From: Marinomonas hwangdonensis
GTDB lineage: Bacteria; Pseudomonadota; Gammaproteobacteria; Pseudomonadales; Marinomonadaceae
DNA length: 64,000 nt
Direction of reading: 5' to 3'
Assembly: GCF_003721245.1 (NCBI RefSeq)
Contig: NZ_RIZG01000003.1
Location: 62,001 to 126,000, forward strand
Shown here: piece by piece, positions 55,488-64,000 of the stretch
Layout of the letters: every line of letters begins with the position of its first letter
Position numbering within the stretch: the first letter of the stretch is position 1
The notes under the pieces: generated by a model
What the model was told of the DNA's origin: nothing
Database searches by the model: none
What the model saw: only the letters and a program-made list of their open reading frames with translations
Position numbers and translations under genes: made by a program

Positions 55488-57005
55488 TTAACTAAATGTT
55501 AGCAGATATCCGCCTAACGCCAACGCCTCGGCTTCTCTTTGAAGGTTGGCTAATGTAAGAGGGCGGCCCTCTAGCCAACCAGGTAGAAATTCTGCATGCA
55601 GGCTCTTATCATTCGCTTTTAGCGTAAAAATGGGCATATCTCCTTCTTTGCGATCATGATGCAGTAAATTGGCTAACCTAAGCAGAATGGATAAGCGATC
55701 TAAATCTTGTTGATCGCTTTTGGTAAACCGGAACTCTAACGATTGAGTAAATTTTCGACGGTGGCGAAGAATAAGATTCGCTAAGGCTTGCTGTTCTTGC
55801 TGCGAAAACCCCGGCATATCGGATTCGCTGATAATATAGGCACCGTGTTTGTGATATCGGCTATGAGAAATCCCTGCCCCTACCTCATGAAGCAGTCCAG
55901 CCCAACGCAACAAGTCTTCACTGGAAATGCTATTTAAATTCCAGTCATCTTTCACTTGGGCTAAAGCCGACAAAGCGGTATGCGTGACTAATTTCGCCTG
56001 TTCAGTATCAATATGATACTGATTCAACAGGTAGTTAACCGTACGTTCTCGAATGTCCGTCTCTGCGTAACGCCCCATGACGTCGTAAAGAACGCCCTCG
56101 CGCAAGGCTCCCGTTGAAAAGTCCATCTGCTTAATGTCAAAACACTCAAACACCGCGGTTAAAATCGCAATACCCGCAGCAAACGTGGGTCTGCGTTCTG
56201 GCTTGAGCCCAGGTACAACAATATTGTCTGCGTGGCCGGCTGAAAATAGCACTTTCTGAATCTGTTTAAGGTTTTTTAAGGTGATGCCTTTTTTACCCCA
56301 ATTGTTTTCTCTAACAATGTTGTAAGCGGCTTTAATCGTTCCAGAAGAACCAATCGCGATATCCCAAGTTTCATCGATATAATCATCTTGAATACTGAGA
56401 AGCTCAAGGCGAGCGGCCGTCACCGCTTTCTGAAAGTTGGATTTATTGATCACGCCATCGTCGAAAAAACGTTGCTTAAAACTCACACAGCCCATGTGAA
56501 GGCTTTCTGTTAAGATAGGCTCTAACTGCTGACCTATAATGAATTCCGTACTGCCACCGCCAATATCCACCACTAAGCGCTTCGCATCTCCATGATCCAT
56601 AGTTCTTGAAACGCCCACGTAAATCAATCGCGCTTCTTCACGACCCGCAATGATCTCAACGGGGTGGCTCATTATGTCCATGGCTTTACCAATGAAATCG
56701 TAGCGATTTTTTGCCACCCTTAAGGCATTCGTTCCAACAACTCGAACTGAACCTTGTGGCATTCCTTCAATCACCTGAGCGAATTGCGCCAAGCAATCTA
56801 GACCTCTTTGTTGAGAGTCGTCATCCAAATAACCATTCACCAAGCCTGCCGCCAACTGCACTTTTTCACCAAATTCGCCGGTAATACGCAATTGTCCATG
56901 GGTTACCTGAGCCACCACCATATGAAAGCTGTTTGAGCCTAAATCAATGGCCGCTATTTTTTCGAAAGGGAAATCGTGAGATTGTTGCAAAAAAAGTGAT
57001 TGCAT
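55488..57005 (-). CDS. ppx: Exopolyphosphatase / guanosine pentaphosphate phosphohydrolase (Ppx/GppA)
   Basis: A 505-residue enzyme of the actin-like ASKHA fold. IAAIDLGSNSFHMVVAQ is the phosphate-1 motif, VVGTNALRVAKN and LVVDIGGGSTEFIIG the next, and the C-terminal HD-type part has LLHEVGAGISHSRYHKHGAYII. It removes terminal phosphate from polyphosphate or hydrolyses pppGpp; which one dominates cannot be told. It is divergent from rho, a pairing seen in related gammaproteobacteria, though the trxA that is often between them is absent. Confidence 0.93.
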   Translation of the reverse strand: MQSLFLQQSHDFPFEKIAAIDLGSNSFHMVVAQVTHGQLRITGEFGEKVQLAAGLVNGYLDDDSQQRGLDCLAQFAQVIEGMPQGSVRVVGTNALRVAKNRYDFIGKAMDIMSHPVEIIAGREEARLIYVGVSRTMDHGDAKRLVVDIGGGSTEFIIGQQLEPILTESLHMGCVSFKQRFFDDGVINKSNFQKAVTAARLELLSIQDDYIDETWDIAIGSSGTIKAAYNIVRENNWGKKGITLKNLKQIQKVLFSAGHADNIVVPGLKPERRPTFAAGIAILTAVFECFDIKQMDFSTGALREGVLYDVMGRYAETDIRERTVNYLLNQYHIDTEQAKLVTHTALSALAQVKDDWNLNSISSEDLLRWAGLLHEVGAGISHSRYHKHGAYIISESDMPGFSQQEQQALANLILRHRRKFTQSLEFRFTKSDQQDLDRLSILLRLANLLHHDRKEGDMPIFTLKANDKSLHAEFLPGWLEGRPLTLANLQREAEALALGGYLLTFS

Positions 57006-57452
57006 GCAGTAAAGCCTTATCTTGCCGATGTCGTAAGTAGTCGTAGAGTATATCAGTTCCCGCGCCGTGTCATTGCACTCGTCGCAGTAAATACCATGGT
57101 GTCATCACTCGAAAAACCGCTCATTTGATCAAAAAATTACCAGAAAATGTTTTTTTCCTGAGTTTCACTATAGACCTCGCCTTTAACTCGAACTATAGTA
57201 TGGATGATCTTAATATCGATGAAATAAGTAAAAAATCGTGTTTTGATCCCAATCAAATTGTTTCGCGCTGTATTGGCTTTGCCCTATCCGGGCTGATTTA
57301 AACCTAGACATATTGTTACCCTTAATGTTTCGTGTTTTTTGGTGCCGAGTAGCTGATACATTGTTAAATACTTCCAGACAAACATTAAAGTTATCTTTAA
57401 TTAACTCTAATACCGTCAATTTCCCTCAATTGAGCTAATACAAAACCCGTTT
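57006..57452. other. Divergent ppx-rho intergenic region (rho leader)
   Basis: This 447-base AT-rich gap contains no trxA or other credible gene. It holds ACTATAG/CTATAGT arms about 19 bases apart around 57168-57200. A long 5' leader is expected for rho, since autogenous attenuation is known in Escherichia coli, but no clear leader peptide was found. Confidence 0.4.
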
Positions 57453-58718
57453 ATGAATCTTACCGACTTAAAACAGAAATCAGTACACGAACTTTTAGAT
57501 ATCGCATCTGAAATGGGCCTAGAAAACATGGCTCGTTCTCGTAAACAAGATGTTATTTTCTCGATCCTAAAGCGTCACGCAAAAGGTGGAGAAGACATTT
57601 ACGGCGATGGTATCTTAGAGATTCTTCAAGATGGCTTTGGCTTCTTACGTTCACCTGACTGTTCATACCTAGCAGGTCCGGACGATATCTACGTATCACC
57701 AAGCCAAATCCGACGTTTCAACCTTCGCACAGGTGACACCATTGCAGGGAAGATTCGTCCACCCAAAGATGGCGAACGCTACTTTGCGCTTTTAAAGGTT
57801 AACGAAATTAACTTCGACAAACCTGAAAGTGTTCGCAACAAAATTCTTTTCGAAAACTTAACCCCCTTATTCCCTGATGAACGCCTTTTAATGGAAGCTG
57901 GAAACGGCTCCACTGAGGACGTTACATCACGCATCATTGATCTTGTTGCCCCACTAGGTAAAGGTCAACGTGCCTTAGTCGTGTCTCCGCCTAAAGCGGG
58001 TAAAACCTTCATGTTGCAAAACATTGCTAATGCAGTGACACGCAACAACCCAGAATGTCATTTAATCGTTTTGCTGATTGATGAACGTCCTGAGGAAGTA
58101 ACCGAGATGTCTCGTACGGTTCGCGGTGAAGTGGTTGCATCAACATTTGATGAGCCGCCAGCACGTCACGTTCAAGTGGCCGAAATGGTGATCGAAAAGG
58201 CCAAACGCCTAGTTGAACACAAGCGTGACGTGGTGATTTTGCTCGACTCGATTACCCGCCTTGCCCGTGCCTACAACACAGTGATCCCCTCTTCTGGTAA
58301 AGTACTGACTGGTGGTGTGGATGCAAACGCTCTGGAGCGCCCAAAACGCTTCTTTGGTGCGGCACGTAATATCGAAGAAGGCGGCAGCTTAACAATAATA
58401 GCAACAGCGCTTGTTGATACCGGCTCAAAAATGGATGAAGTGATCTTTGAAGAATTCAAAGGCACAGGTAACTCCGAGTTACACCTTGACCGTAAGATAG
58501 CTGAAAAACGCACATTCCCCGCCATTAACATTCGTCGATCTGGTACTCGTCGCGAAGACTTGCTTACCTCTGAAGACGAACTACAACGCATGTGGATTTT
58601 ACGTAAACTGTTGAATCCTATGGAAGATGTGGCTGCGACAGAGTTTTTGATTGATCGCCTAAAAGTTACTCAAACGAATGACGAATTCTTTGAGTCGATG
58701 AAAGGCAAAAATAAATAA
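57453..58718 (+). CDS. rho: Transcription termination factor Rho
   Basis: A 421-residue hexameric RNA helicase. The N-terminal Rho domain ([22 protein letters not shown], cited in part as [16 protein letters not shown]) is followed by the RNA-binding cold-shock-like fold with [22 protein letters not shown] in part ([15 protein letters not shown]). The ATPase core has Walker [12 protein letters not shown], the [10 protein letters not shown] segment, Walker [17 protein letters not shown] with the Q-loop and R-loop after it. The size and domains are standard. A terminator follows. Confidence 0.98.
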   Translation: MNLTDLKQKSVHELLDIASEMGLENMARSRKQDVIFSILKRHAKGGEDIYGDGILEILQDGFGFLRSPDCSYLAGPDDIYVSPSQIRRFNLRTGDTIAGKIRPPKDGERYFALLKVNEINFDKPESVRNKILFENLTPLFPDERLLMEAGNGSTEDVTSRIIDLVAPLGKGQRALVVSPPKAGKTFMLQNIANAVTRNNPECHLIVLLIDERPEEVTEMSRTVRGEVVASTFDEPPARHVQVAEMVIEKAKRLVEHKRDVVILLDSITRLARAYNTVIPSSGKVLTGGVDANALERPKRFFGAARNIEEGGSLTIIATALVDTGSKMDEVIFEEFKGTGNSELHLDRKIAEKRTFPAINIRRSGTRREDLLTSEDELQRMWILRKLLNPMEDVAATEFLIDRLKVTQTNDEFFESMKGKNK

Positions 58719-58737
58719 GTCGATCTATTTATCAGAG

Positions 58738-58768
58738 AAAAACCACTTCCTGAAGTGGTTTTTTTTTA
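58738..58768 (+). terminator. Terminator after rho
   Basis: AACCACTTC-CT-GAAGTGGTT followed by T9, preceded by an A-run. Confidence 0.92.
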
Positions 58769-58846
58769 TTCATTCAGATCAATAGATTGTTAATATTCGC
58801 CCAATCATCTATCAGGGCAAGTGCGACCTAAATTGGAGTAGTGTAA

Positions 58847-59575
58847 ATGAAAGAAATGACCGCAACGGTAAACGCTGTTGAACTCATTAATCAGAACGTC
58901 TATCAGATTCGCCTTCAAGCCGATGATCTGAACTTTGAGGCGGGACAATATTTAATGGTGGTATTACCAACAGGCGAACAAGTTCCCTATTCTATCGGCA
59001 GCGCGCCACTGACATTGCCAGAGGTCACCTTATATATTCTTGTCTCTGATGCCGAATCACTGGCTCACAAAGTCGTAGAGTATCTCCAGTCTAACAAGAT
59101 AATTAACATCAAAGCCCCTGGCGGAGATTGCCACTTAAAAAATGGCGTAATGGCATCGAACCCAGAACATATTTTGTTGGTTGCTGGAGGAACAGGATTT
59201 GCACAAATCAAGAGCCTATACAGCGAATTGGTTGAACAGAACTTTTCTGGGAAGGTGTCTTTTTATTGGGGATTAAGAACGGCCGAAGACGTATTTGCAC
59301 AATCCTGGCTAGAAGAAGCGCACAAATACACGCCTTTCACGCTGGATGTGGTTGTCAATGAGCAAAGCGATCAGTGGCATGGTCGCACTGGTTGGCTGTA
59401 TGAAGCTGTTTTGGCGGACCACCCAGACTTGAGTCACAGTGTTGCCTACATTAGTGGCTCAGTGGGCATGGTCTATGGCACGCTAGACCAACTAGAAGCA
59501 AAAGGGTTGAGTGCAGACCGCTGCTTCTCTGACGTGTTCGCTTACGCGCCACGCCCAGAAAAACCGCTTCTTTAA
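58847..59575 (+). CDS. fre: NAD(P)H-flavin reductase
   Basis: A 242-residue ferredoxin-reductase-fold enzyme. The flavin segment FEAGQYLMVVLPTGEQVPYSIGSAP occurs near residues 28-52. The Arg of the usual RPFS motif is not present at this site (VPYS). The pyridine nucleotide segment is LLVAGGTGFAQIKSLYSEL near 110, and YWGLRTAEDVF and YISGSVGMV follow. It reduces free flavin and may supply FMNH2 to UbiD/UbiX-type or other enzymes. GGAG lies before the ATG. It follows rho, as in some relatives. Confidence 0.87.
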   Translation: MKEMTATVNAVELINQNVYQIRLQADDLNFEAGQYLMVVLPTGEQVPYSIGSAPLTLPEVTLYILVSDAESLAHKVVEYLQSNKIINIKAPGGDCHLKNGVMASNPEHILLVAGGTGFAQIKSLYSELVEQNFSGKVSFYWGLRTAEDVFAQSWLEEAHKYTPFTLDVVVNEQSDQWHGRTGWLYEAVLADHPDLSHSVAYISGSVGMVYGTLDQLEAKGLSADRCFSDVFAYAPRPEKPLL

Positions 59576-59602
59576 ATAAACCTTTTCTCGTCGACCTGAT
59601 GT

Positions 59603-59632
59603 AAAAAAGCTGGGGGTCACCCAGCTTTTTTT
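59603..59632. terminator. Bidirectional terminator between fre and mqo
   Basis: AGCTGGG-GGTCA-CCCAGCT, flanked by A6 and T7. It serves the convergent fre and mqo genes. Confidence 0.9.
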
Positions 59633-59651
59633 GCTCTATTATGACAACAAC

Positions 59652-61133
59652 CTACTCAGGCTTTAAGTGCAAGGTGGTCAAGGTATGTTCCCGTACCGAT
59701 AACAGTAAGTCAGTATTTTTCACCAACGACTGACCGTAAGATGGCACCATGGTTTTCATCTTCTCTTGCCATTCAGAGGAGGCTACCTGCTCAGGGAAGC
59801 AGCGTTCCAAAATACCAATCATGGTGTTCACCGTTGTAGAAGCTCCTGGAGAGGCACCAAGCAAAGCGGCCAAAGACCCATCGGCTGTCGCTATGGCCTC
59901 AGTACCAAACTCTAATTTGCCACCGGTTTTTTCATCTTTCTTAATAATCTGTACGCGCTGCCCAGCGTAAGCAAGCTCCCAGTCTTCATCCTTCGCATCT
60001 GGATAAAACTGACGCAATGAATTACAGCGGTCTTTATGGGACTGCATGACCTCGCTGATCAAATAGCGAGTCAAATCCATGTTGTTTTTTCCTACACTCA
60101 ACATAGGTTTAATGTTGTCAAAGCGCACACTTTTAGGCAGATCAAAGAAAGAACCTGTTTTCAAAAACTTGGTGGTAAAACCCGCGAACGGACCAAACAA
60201 GATGGCTTTCTTACCATCAATGATACGAGTGTCCAAATGCGGAACAGACATTGGCGGCGCACCAATAGGCGCAGCACCGTAGACTTTCGCAAAATGCTGC
60301 TCAACCAATTCCGGTTTATCACACACCAGCCATTGTCCACTTACAGGGAAACCACCGTACCCTTTGCTCTCTTCCACTTCGGCTTTTTGCAGCAGGGGTA
60401 AAGCACCACCACCAGCGCCCAGGAAAACAAACTTAGCGTCAACCGTTTTTCGTGTGCCATTTTGCTCTAACTCTACGCTCCAACGACCGTCGGAACGTTT
60501 TTTCAGTGCAATAACCTCAGTCTTAAGACTGAGGTCAAAATGCTCTTGACCCAGCAAGTATTGACCCATATTGCGAGCGATAGCACCAAAGTTCACATCC
60601 GCACCGTGCTCAACACGCGTTGCCGCCAATGGCTCACTGTGATCACGATTTTTCATCACAAGAGGCATCCACTCAGCCATCTTCTCGCGGTCTTCTGTGT
60701 ATTGCATTTCTCTAAAGGCTGGATGAGCACTCATTGCTGCATGACGCGCTTTCAACATGTTGACATTGCGTTCACCCCATACAAAACTTTGATGCGGCAC
60801 ACGGCGTATGAACTCTTGTGGGGCAGGCATTAAGCCTTTCTCCACTAAGTAAGACCAAAACTGAAGACTGACTTCAAAGGCCGAATTAATTGAAACGGCC
60901 TTATCAATGTTCACGGATCCATCGTCGTTTTCAGAGGTATAGTTGAGTTCACAATAGGCGGCATGCCCCGTCCCTGCATTATTCCAACCATCCGTACTTT
61001 CTTTTGCGATACTGTCCAAGCGCTCCACCATCAGCATGGTGATGTTAGGATCCAATTGCTTGAGTAACACGCCCAAGGTAGTGCTCATGGCACCGCCCCC
61101 GACTAGTAAAACGTCTACAGAATTTGAGGTCAT
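59652..61133 (-). CDS. mqo: Malate:quinone oxidoreductase
   Basis: A 493-residue FAD-dependent peripheral membrane enzyme that oxidises malate to oxaloacetate with quinone as acceptor. The FAD motif is VDVLLVGGGAMSTTLGVLL; GWNNAGTGHAAYCELNYT, FVFLGAGGGALPLLQKA, GFPVSGQWLVC and the C-terminal LLGASPGASTTVNTMI are Mqo signatures. The frame continues to 61157, with further starts at 61151 (ATG) and 61157 (TTG). ATG 61133 gives the family-like N terminus, but no start has a convincing ribosome site. Confidence 0.94.
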   Translation of the reverse strand: MTSNSVDVLLVGGGAMSTTLGVLLKQLDPNITMLMVERLDSIAKESTDGWNNAGTGHAAYCELNYTSENDDGSVNIDKAVSINSAFEVSLQFWSYLVEKGLMPAPQEFIRRVPHQSFVWGERNVNMLKARHAAMSAHPAFREMQYTEDREKMAEWMPLVMKNRDHSEPLAATRVEHGADVNFGAIARNMGQYLLGQEHFDLSLKTEVIALKKRSDGRWSVELEQNGTRKTVDAKFVFLGAGGGALPLLQKAEVEESKGYGGFPVSGQWLVCDKPELVEQHFAKVYGAAPIGAPPMSVPHLDTRIIDGKKAILFGPFAGFTTKFLKTGSFFDLPKSVRFDNIKPMLSVGKNNMDLTRYLISEVMQSHKDRCNSLRQFYPDAKDEDWELAYAGQRVQIIKKDEKTGGKLEFGTEAIATADGSLAALLGASPGASTTVNTMIGILERCFPEQVASSEWQEKMKTMVPSYGQSLVKNTDLLLSVREHTLTTLHLKPE

Positions 61134-61527
61134 ATGATTTCGCCGTGTCATAGCCAATGATGAATATGAGAAAAATAAAAAGTTGGCTTTTGGCCCGCAG
61201 CGTCGCGCTAATGATACTGCTCGCTTTTATTTCACTCTTAAGAATACGCGTCTGGATCCATTGGATCGGCTTTCACGTCGTACTCTGTTCAGGTATTACT
61301 TGATTATACGGATTTTAAAAGCAATGTCTTGAGACCTTAGTAGTAGATATGCCAGTCCGTGTCTCACCTACTGCTTAAAACCACTTTTTTTCACGTTTTT
61401 TAGCCACAAAAAACATCATTTTAACGACAAAGTATGAAAATGCTTGATCATTTTTTCGCTATACTTAAACGCAAATGTTCAGTATAAATATACTAAATTC
61501 TCTTCACTACTATGTTGGAGTGTGGCA
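61134..61527. other. Divergent mqo / CBS-gene intergenic region
   Basis: About 390 bases of AT-rich sequence which should hold the promoter of mqo (minus strand) and of the CBS-domain gene (plus strand). No hairpin with a T-run, repeat or small gene was convincing. Confidence 0.3.
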
Positions 61528-61935
61528 ATGAAAGCACAAGATATCATGACTCAAAATGTCATCTGTGTTGAGATAGATGAACGCTTACCCAAAGTGAGAC
61601 AAATAATGGAAATGCATGGCTTTCATCATTTGCCCGTCATAGAAAAAGGCAAACTGGTTGGCATTATTTCAGATCGCGACTTACTACGCCTCATTAGCCC
61701 ATTTATCAACAGCGTCTCAGAACAGCCAAGGGACCTGGACACACTAAATCGCGCGGCCCATCAAGTTATGACCCGACAGCCGATTACGGTGAATGCTGAG
61801 ACCTCGGTAAAAGACATTATTACTTGGTTCAAACGCGTCGATATTTCCTGCTTACCCGTTACTGATAAGGACGATCACGTCATAGGGATCATTTCATGGC
61901 GTGACCTGCTCAGCCACGCCACGTTTGCGTCCTAG
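61528..61935 (+). CDS. CBS-domain pair protein
   Basis: A 135-residue cytosolic protein made of two CBS motifs: MTQNVICVEIDERLPKVRQIMEMHGFHHLPVIE, cited in part as GFHHLPVIEKGKLVGIISDRD, and MTRQPITVNAETSVKD followed by ISCLPVTDKDDHVIGIISWRD. Such proteins bind adenine nucleotides and often modulate other enzymes or channels. The frame starts at 61444, but ATG 61528 with GGAG upstream is the true start. Its stop overlaps the stop of convergent hslO. Confidence 0.9.
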   Translation: MKAQDIMTQNVICVEIDERLPKVRQIMEMHGFHHLPVIEKGKLVGIISDRDLLRLISPFINSVSEQPRDLDTLNRAAHQVMTRQPITVNAETSVKDIITWFKRVDISCLPVTDKDDHVIGIISWRDLLSHATFAS

Positions 61936-62807
61936 TGAGTTTTCGCTTGGTCTCCCAATAAACCAGCTAAGTCACTCTCGGTGAATTCATACTTTTCAGC
62001 ACAAAACTGACAATCTACTTTTATGCTGCCTTGTTCGATTAATAGCTCGCGTATTTCTTCAAAGCCTAAAGACATCACCGCATCTTGGGTACGCTGGCGC
62101 GAACAAGAACAGCCAAACTGCATGGTTTTCGTATCGTAAAGTCGAACTTCTTCTTCATGATACAATCGGTGCAGCAACTCGGTTGTTTCAAGACCAAGCA
62201 ATTCATCTTCTTTTACCGTTGACGCAAGATGCGTAAAACGATCCCACGCGTCTTCGTCGCCTTCTTTCGCCTGTTCATGAGGCAGACGTTGCAAAAACAA
62301 ACCACCGCATTGAGCGCCGTTTGCGGCCAGCCACACTCGGCTTGGCAGCTGCTCCGATTGAGAAAAATACTGCTCTAGGCATTCTGCTAGGGTGTCGCCT
62401 ACAATCTCAACGATGCCCTGATAACGCTGGCCATTACGTGGCTGAATCGTGATCGCCAAATAACCGCCTGCTAACACCTCTTGCAACGAAATGGTCTCTG
62501 GCACCACTTGACTGTCATCCCACTGGGCGATGCCACGAAGGTTTTGATGCTCATCGCACTCTGTCATCAAGGTCGACAAAAAACCGTTCCCCTTTGCCTG
62601 AATAGACAAAACACCGTCAATCTTCACAATGTCTCTTAACAAAGCGATGGCAGCGACGAACTCACCCAGTAATTTTTCTAGGGGTAAAGGGTATTCTTTA
62701 CGTTGAATAATCTCTTGGTAAGCTTGGTTTAGTAAAACGCGCTCACCCCGGACATTGGTGTTATCGAATGAAAAGCGCTGGATTTCATTAATGGTTAGAT
62801 CGTTCAC
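61932..62807 (-). CDS. hslO: Redox-regulated chaperone Hsp33
   Basis: A 291-residue chaperone activated by oxidation. The N-terminal fold has the segment GEFVAAIALLRDIVKIDGVLSIQAKGNG, here noted at LLRDIVKIDGVLSIQ. The C-terminal zinc switch shows FGCSCSRQRTQ and VDCQFCAEKYEF, that is the CxC and CxxC pairs that bind zinc when reduced. The length is standard. A small hairpin (CTCAGA/TCTGAG, 62821-62837) precedes it in the 5' region. The last 4 bases overlap the CBS gene. Confidence 0.96.
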   Translation of the reverse strand: MNDLTINEIQRFSFDNTNVRGERVLLNQAYQEIIQRKEYPLPLEKLLGEFVAAIALLRDIVKIDGVLSIQAKGNGFLSTLMTECDEHQNLRGIAQWDDSQVVPETISLQEVLAGGYLAITIQPRNGQRYQGIVEIVGDTLAECLEQYFSQSEQLPSRVWLAANGAQCGGLFLQRLPHEQAKEGDEDAWDRFTHLASTVKEDELLGLETTELLHRLYHEEEVRLYDTKTMQFGCSCSRQRTQDAVMSLGFEEIRELLIEQGSIKVDCQFCAEKYEFTESDLAGLLGDQAKTH

Positions 62808-62854
62808 AAATTACACCTTGCTCAGAAAAAGTCTGAGTGAAAAATTAAGTAAGT

Positions 62855-63040
62855 ATGAAAAGCATTTTACGCCTGAGACAGACATTCATCCACTTTAAAA
62901 CCATTATGTGCTGGGAATATGCACACTTGCTATTTCGTTTACGCGAACAGCACTCTAGAATGTTCCACCTGGTTAGTGTCTTACCTAACAAGCCAATGGC
63001 ACACTTCATGACAGAGACAAGAGATTTCCAGTTTTTATGA
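62855..63040 (+). CDS. Doubtful upstream ORF overlapping the yheS start (ATGA)
   Basis: A 61-codon frame begins at ATG 62855, with no good Shine-Dalgarno, and its TGA at 63038-63040 overlaps the yheS ATG. The translation (MKSILRLRQTFIHFK at the start) has no recognised family, and an overlapping minus-strand frame also exists. It could be a coupled leader or chance. Confidence 0.2.
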   Translation: MKSILRLRQTFIHFKTIMCWEYAHLLFRLREQHSRMFHLVSVLPNKPMAHFMTETRDFQFL

Positions 63041-64000
63041 TCCAATTTACGGAAGTTAGTTTACAACGCGGCACTCAGTTTTTACTCGAAGACGCCAACC
63101 TCACCATTTTTGAAGGTCAAAAAGTCGGTCTTATTGGCGCCAACGGGGCGGGCAAATCGTCACTTTTTGCCATGATCAAAGGCGACCTACACGCCGATAC
63201 CGGTGACGTTATTCTGCCAGGACAGCGACGTATTGCGTTTATGGCGCAAGAAGTGGAAGAAACACAGCGCAGTGCCTTGGAATATTGTCTAGACGGTGAT
63301 GACAAACTAAGAGAAATTGAACGCCACATCACGAAGGCACAAGCCACCGGCGACCATCATGCTCATGCGGTCTGGTTGGGTGAGTACGAAAACGCCCATG
63401 GCTATTCAGCCCAGTCCAGAGCCGAAACGCTGCTTCAAGGCTTGGGTTTTAAGATGACCGACATGCATCGACCTGTGTCTGACTTTTCGGGTGGTTGGCG
63501 AATTCGTCTCAATCTTGCTAAAGCCTTGATGTGCCCTTCTGACGTGCTGTTGCTCGACGAGCCGACCAACCACTTAGACCTAGACGCCGTCATGTGGCTG
63601 GAAAACTGGTTGCGCCAGTATCCTGGCACCTTATTATTAATTTCCCATGACCGTGACTTTTTGGATGGTATTTGCAGCCACATTGTTCATCTTTATCAAA
63701 AGCAACTGGTGCTATATAAGGGTAACTACTCGGACTACGAGCGCCAGCGCGCTGAACATCTCGCCCAACAGCAGGCGAACTTCGAGAAACAGCAAGAAAA
63801 GCGCGCTCATCTACAGCAGTATGTGGATCGCTTTCGTTATAAAGCGGATAAAGCCAAACAAGCGCAAAGTCGTCTAAAAATGCTCGAAAAAATGGAGCTT
63901 ATCGGACCTGCTCACATCGATTCTCAATTTGAATTTACCATCCCTGTGGCGGAGAAAACGTCTCAGTTATTGATTAATTTATCTCAGGCTGACTTAGGCT
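63037..64000 (+). CDS. yheS: ABC-F ATPase YheS, 5' part, cut by the window end
   Basis: The first 321 codons are present. The protein is a soluble ABC-F ATPase acting on the ribosome. The first domain has Walker A GANGAGKSSLF near residue 33, the ABC signature DFSGGWRIRLNLAKAL, Walker B DVLLLDEPTNHLDLDAV and LLISHDRDF. The linker is charged and helical (AEHLAQQQANFEKQQEKRA, KADKAKQAQSRLKMLEKME). The second ATPase domain would begin beyond 64000. Close similarity in pattern to YheS (not EttA or Uup). The start ATG 63037 is supported by the family N terminus. Confidence 0.93.
   Translation, partial: MIQFTEVSLQRGTQFLLEDANLTIFEGQKVGLIGANGAGKSSLFAMIKGDLHADTGDVILPGQRRIAFMAQEVEETQRSALEYCLDGDDKLREIERHITKAQATGDHHAHAVWLGEYENAHGYSAQSRAETLLQGLGFKMTDMHRPVSDFSGGWRIRLNLAKALMCPSDVLLLDEPTNHLDLDAVMWLENWLRQYPGTLLLISHDRDFLDGICSHIVHLYQKQLVLYKGNYSDYERQRAEHLAQQQANFEKQQEKRAHLQQYVDRFRYKADKAKQAQSRLKMLEKMELIGPAHIDSQFEFTIPVAEKTSQLLINLSQADLG

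Noticed and set aside
57006-57452. trxA expected between ppx and rho
   Set aside because: No frame with the thioredoxin WCGPC motif on either strand here.
1-64000. CRISPR arrays, insertion sequences, prophage genes, tRNA or rRNA genes
   Set aside because: Looked for repeat-spacer patterns, transposase or phage motifs and tRNA-like ends; none found apart from tmRNA.

Overview
The window looks like chromosomal DNA of a marine gammaproteobacterium of the Oceanospirillales, most like Marinomonas. This is inferred from the gene families, conserved neighbourhoods (bamE-rnfH-ratA-smpB-ssrA, grpE-dnaK-dnaJ, fur next to recN), a TRAP transporter, an Mrp Na+/H+ antiporter and the moderate base composition. 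No insertion sequence, phage, integrase, CRISPR array, rRNA or tRNA was seen.

Region 1 (1-15.7 kb) is a catabolic block. It holds a type II dehydroquinase, an AEC-family carrier, a GntR/FCD regulator and an AroE-like dehydrogenase whose cofactor loop suggests NAD use. It also holds a LysR regulator with two helix-turn-helix domains. The complete protocatechuate 4,5-cleavage pathway follows: ligC on the plus strand, and ligJ-ligK-ligU-ligI-ligA-ligB as a minus-strand operon. A TRAP transporter is divergent from ligJ. Together these suggest uptake of quinate/shikimate or aromatic acids and conversion to pyruvate and oxaloacetate. The 3-dehydroshikimate dehydratase needed to join the two halves is not in the window.

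Region 2 (15.7-27.5 kb) holds a peroxiredoxin, a chemoreceptor, a MocR-type regulator, PilZ and DUF501 proteins, and the glycerol genes glpK, glpR and glpD with two recognisable GlpR operators but no glpF. A TSUP transporter and a LysR gene follow. Downstream of these, at 27.66-27.83 kb, is an unannotated strongly structured RNA candidate with its own promoter and terminator, and the same C-rich 9-mer in two hairpin loops.

Region 3 (27.9-41.2 kb) is housekeeping: a long GapDH, uridine kinase, dnaJ-dnaK-grpE with a near-consensus sigma-32 promoter, recN, fur, bamE, rnfH, ratA, an Na+-dependent symporter, smpB and tmRNA.

Region 4 (41.5-55.5 kb) holds a Yip1-family membrane protein, a soluble zinc-binding (CZB) chemoreceptor and a six-gene Mrp operon whose TTG start overlaps the stop of a 19-codon leader ORF. 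Two unusual genes follow: an ammonium transporter fused to PAS-GGDEF-EAL domains, and a divergent FtsZ/tubulin-superfamily protein. The tubulin-like gene is the best candidate for an undescribed system here.

Region 5 (55.5-64 kb) holds ppx, rho, a flavin reductase, mqo, a CBS-domain protein, hslO (Hsp33) and the 5' part of the ABC-F gene yheS, cut by the window end.
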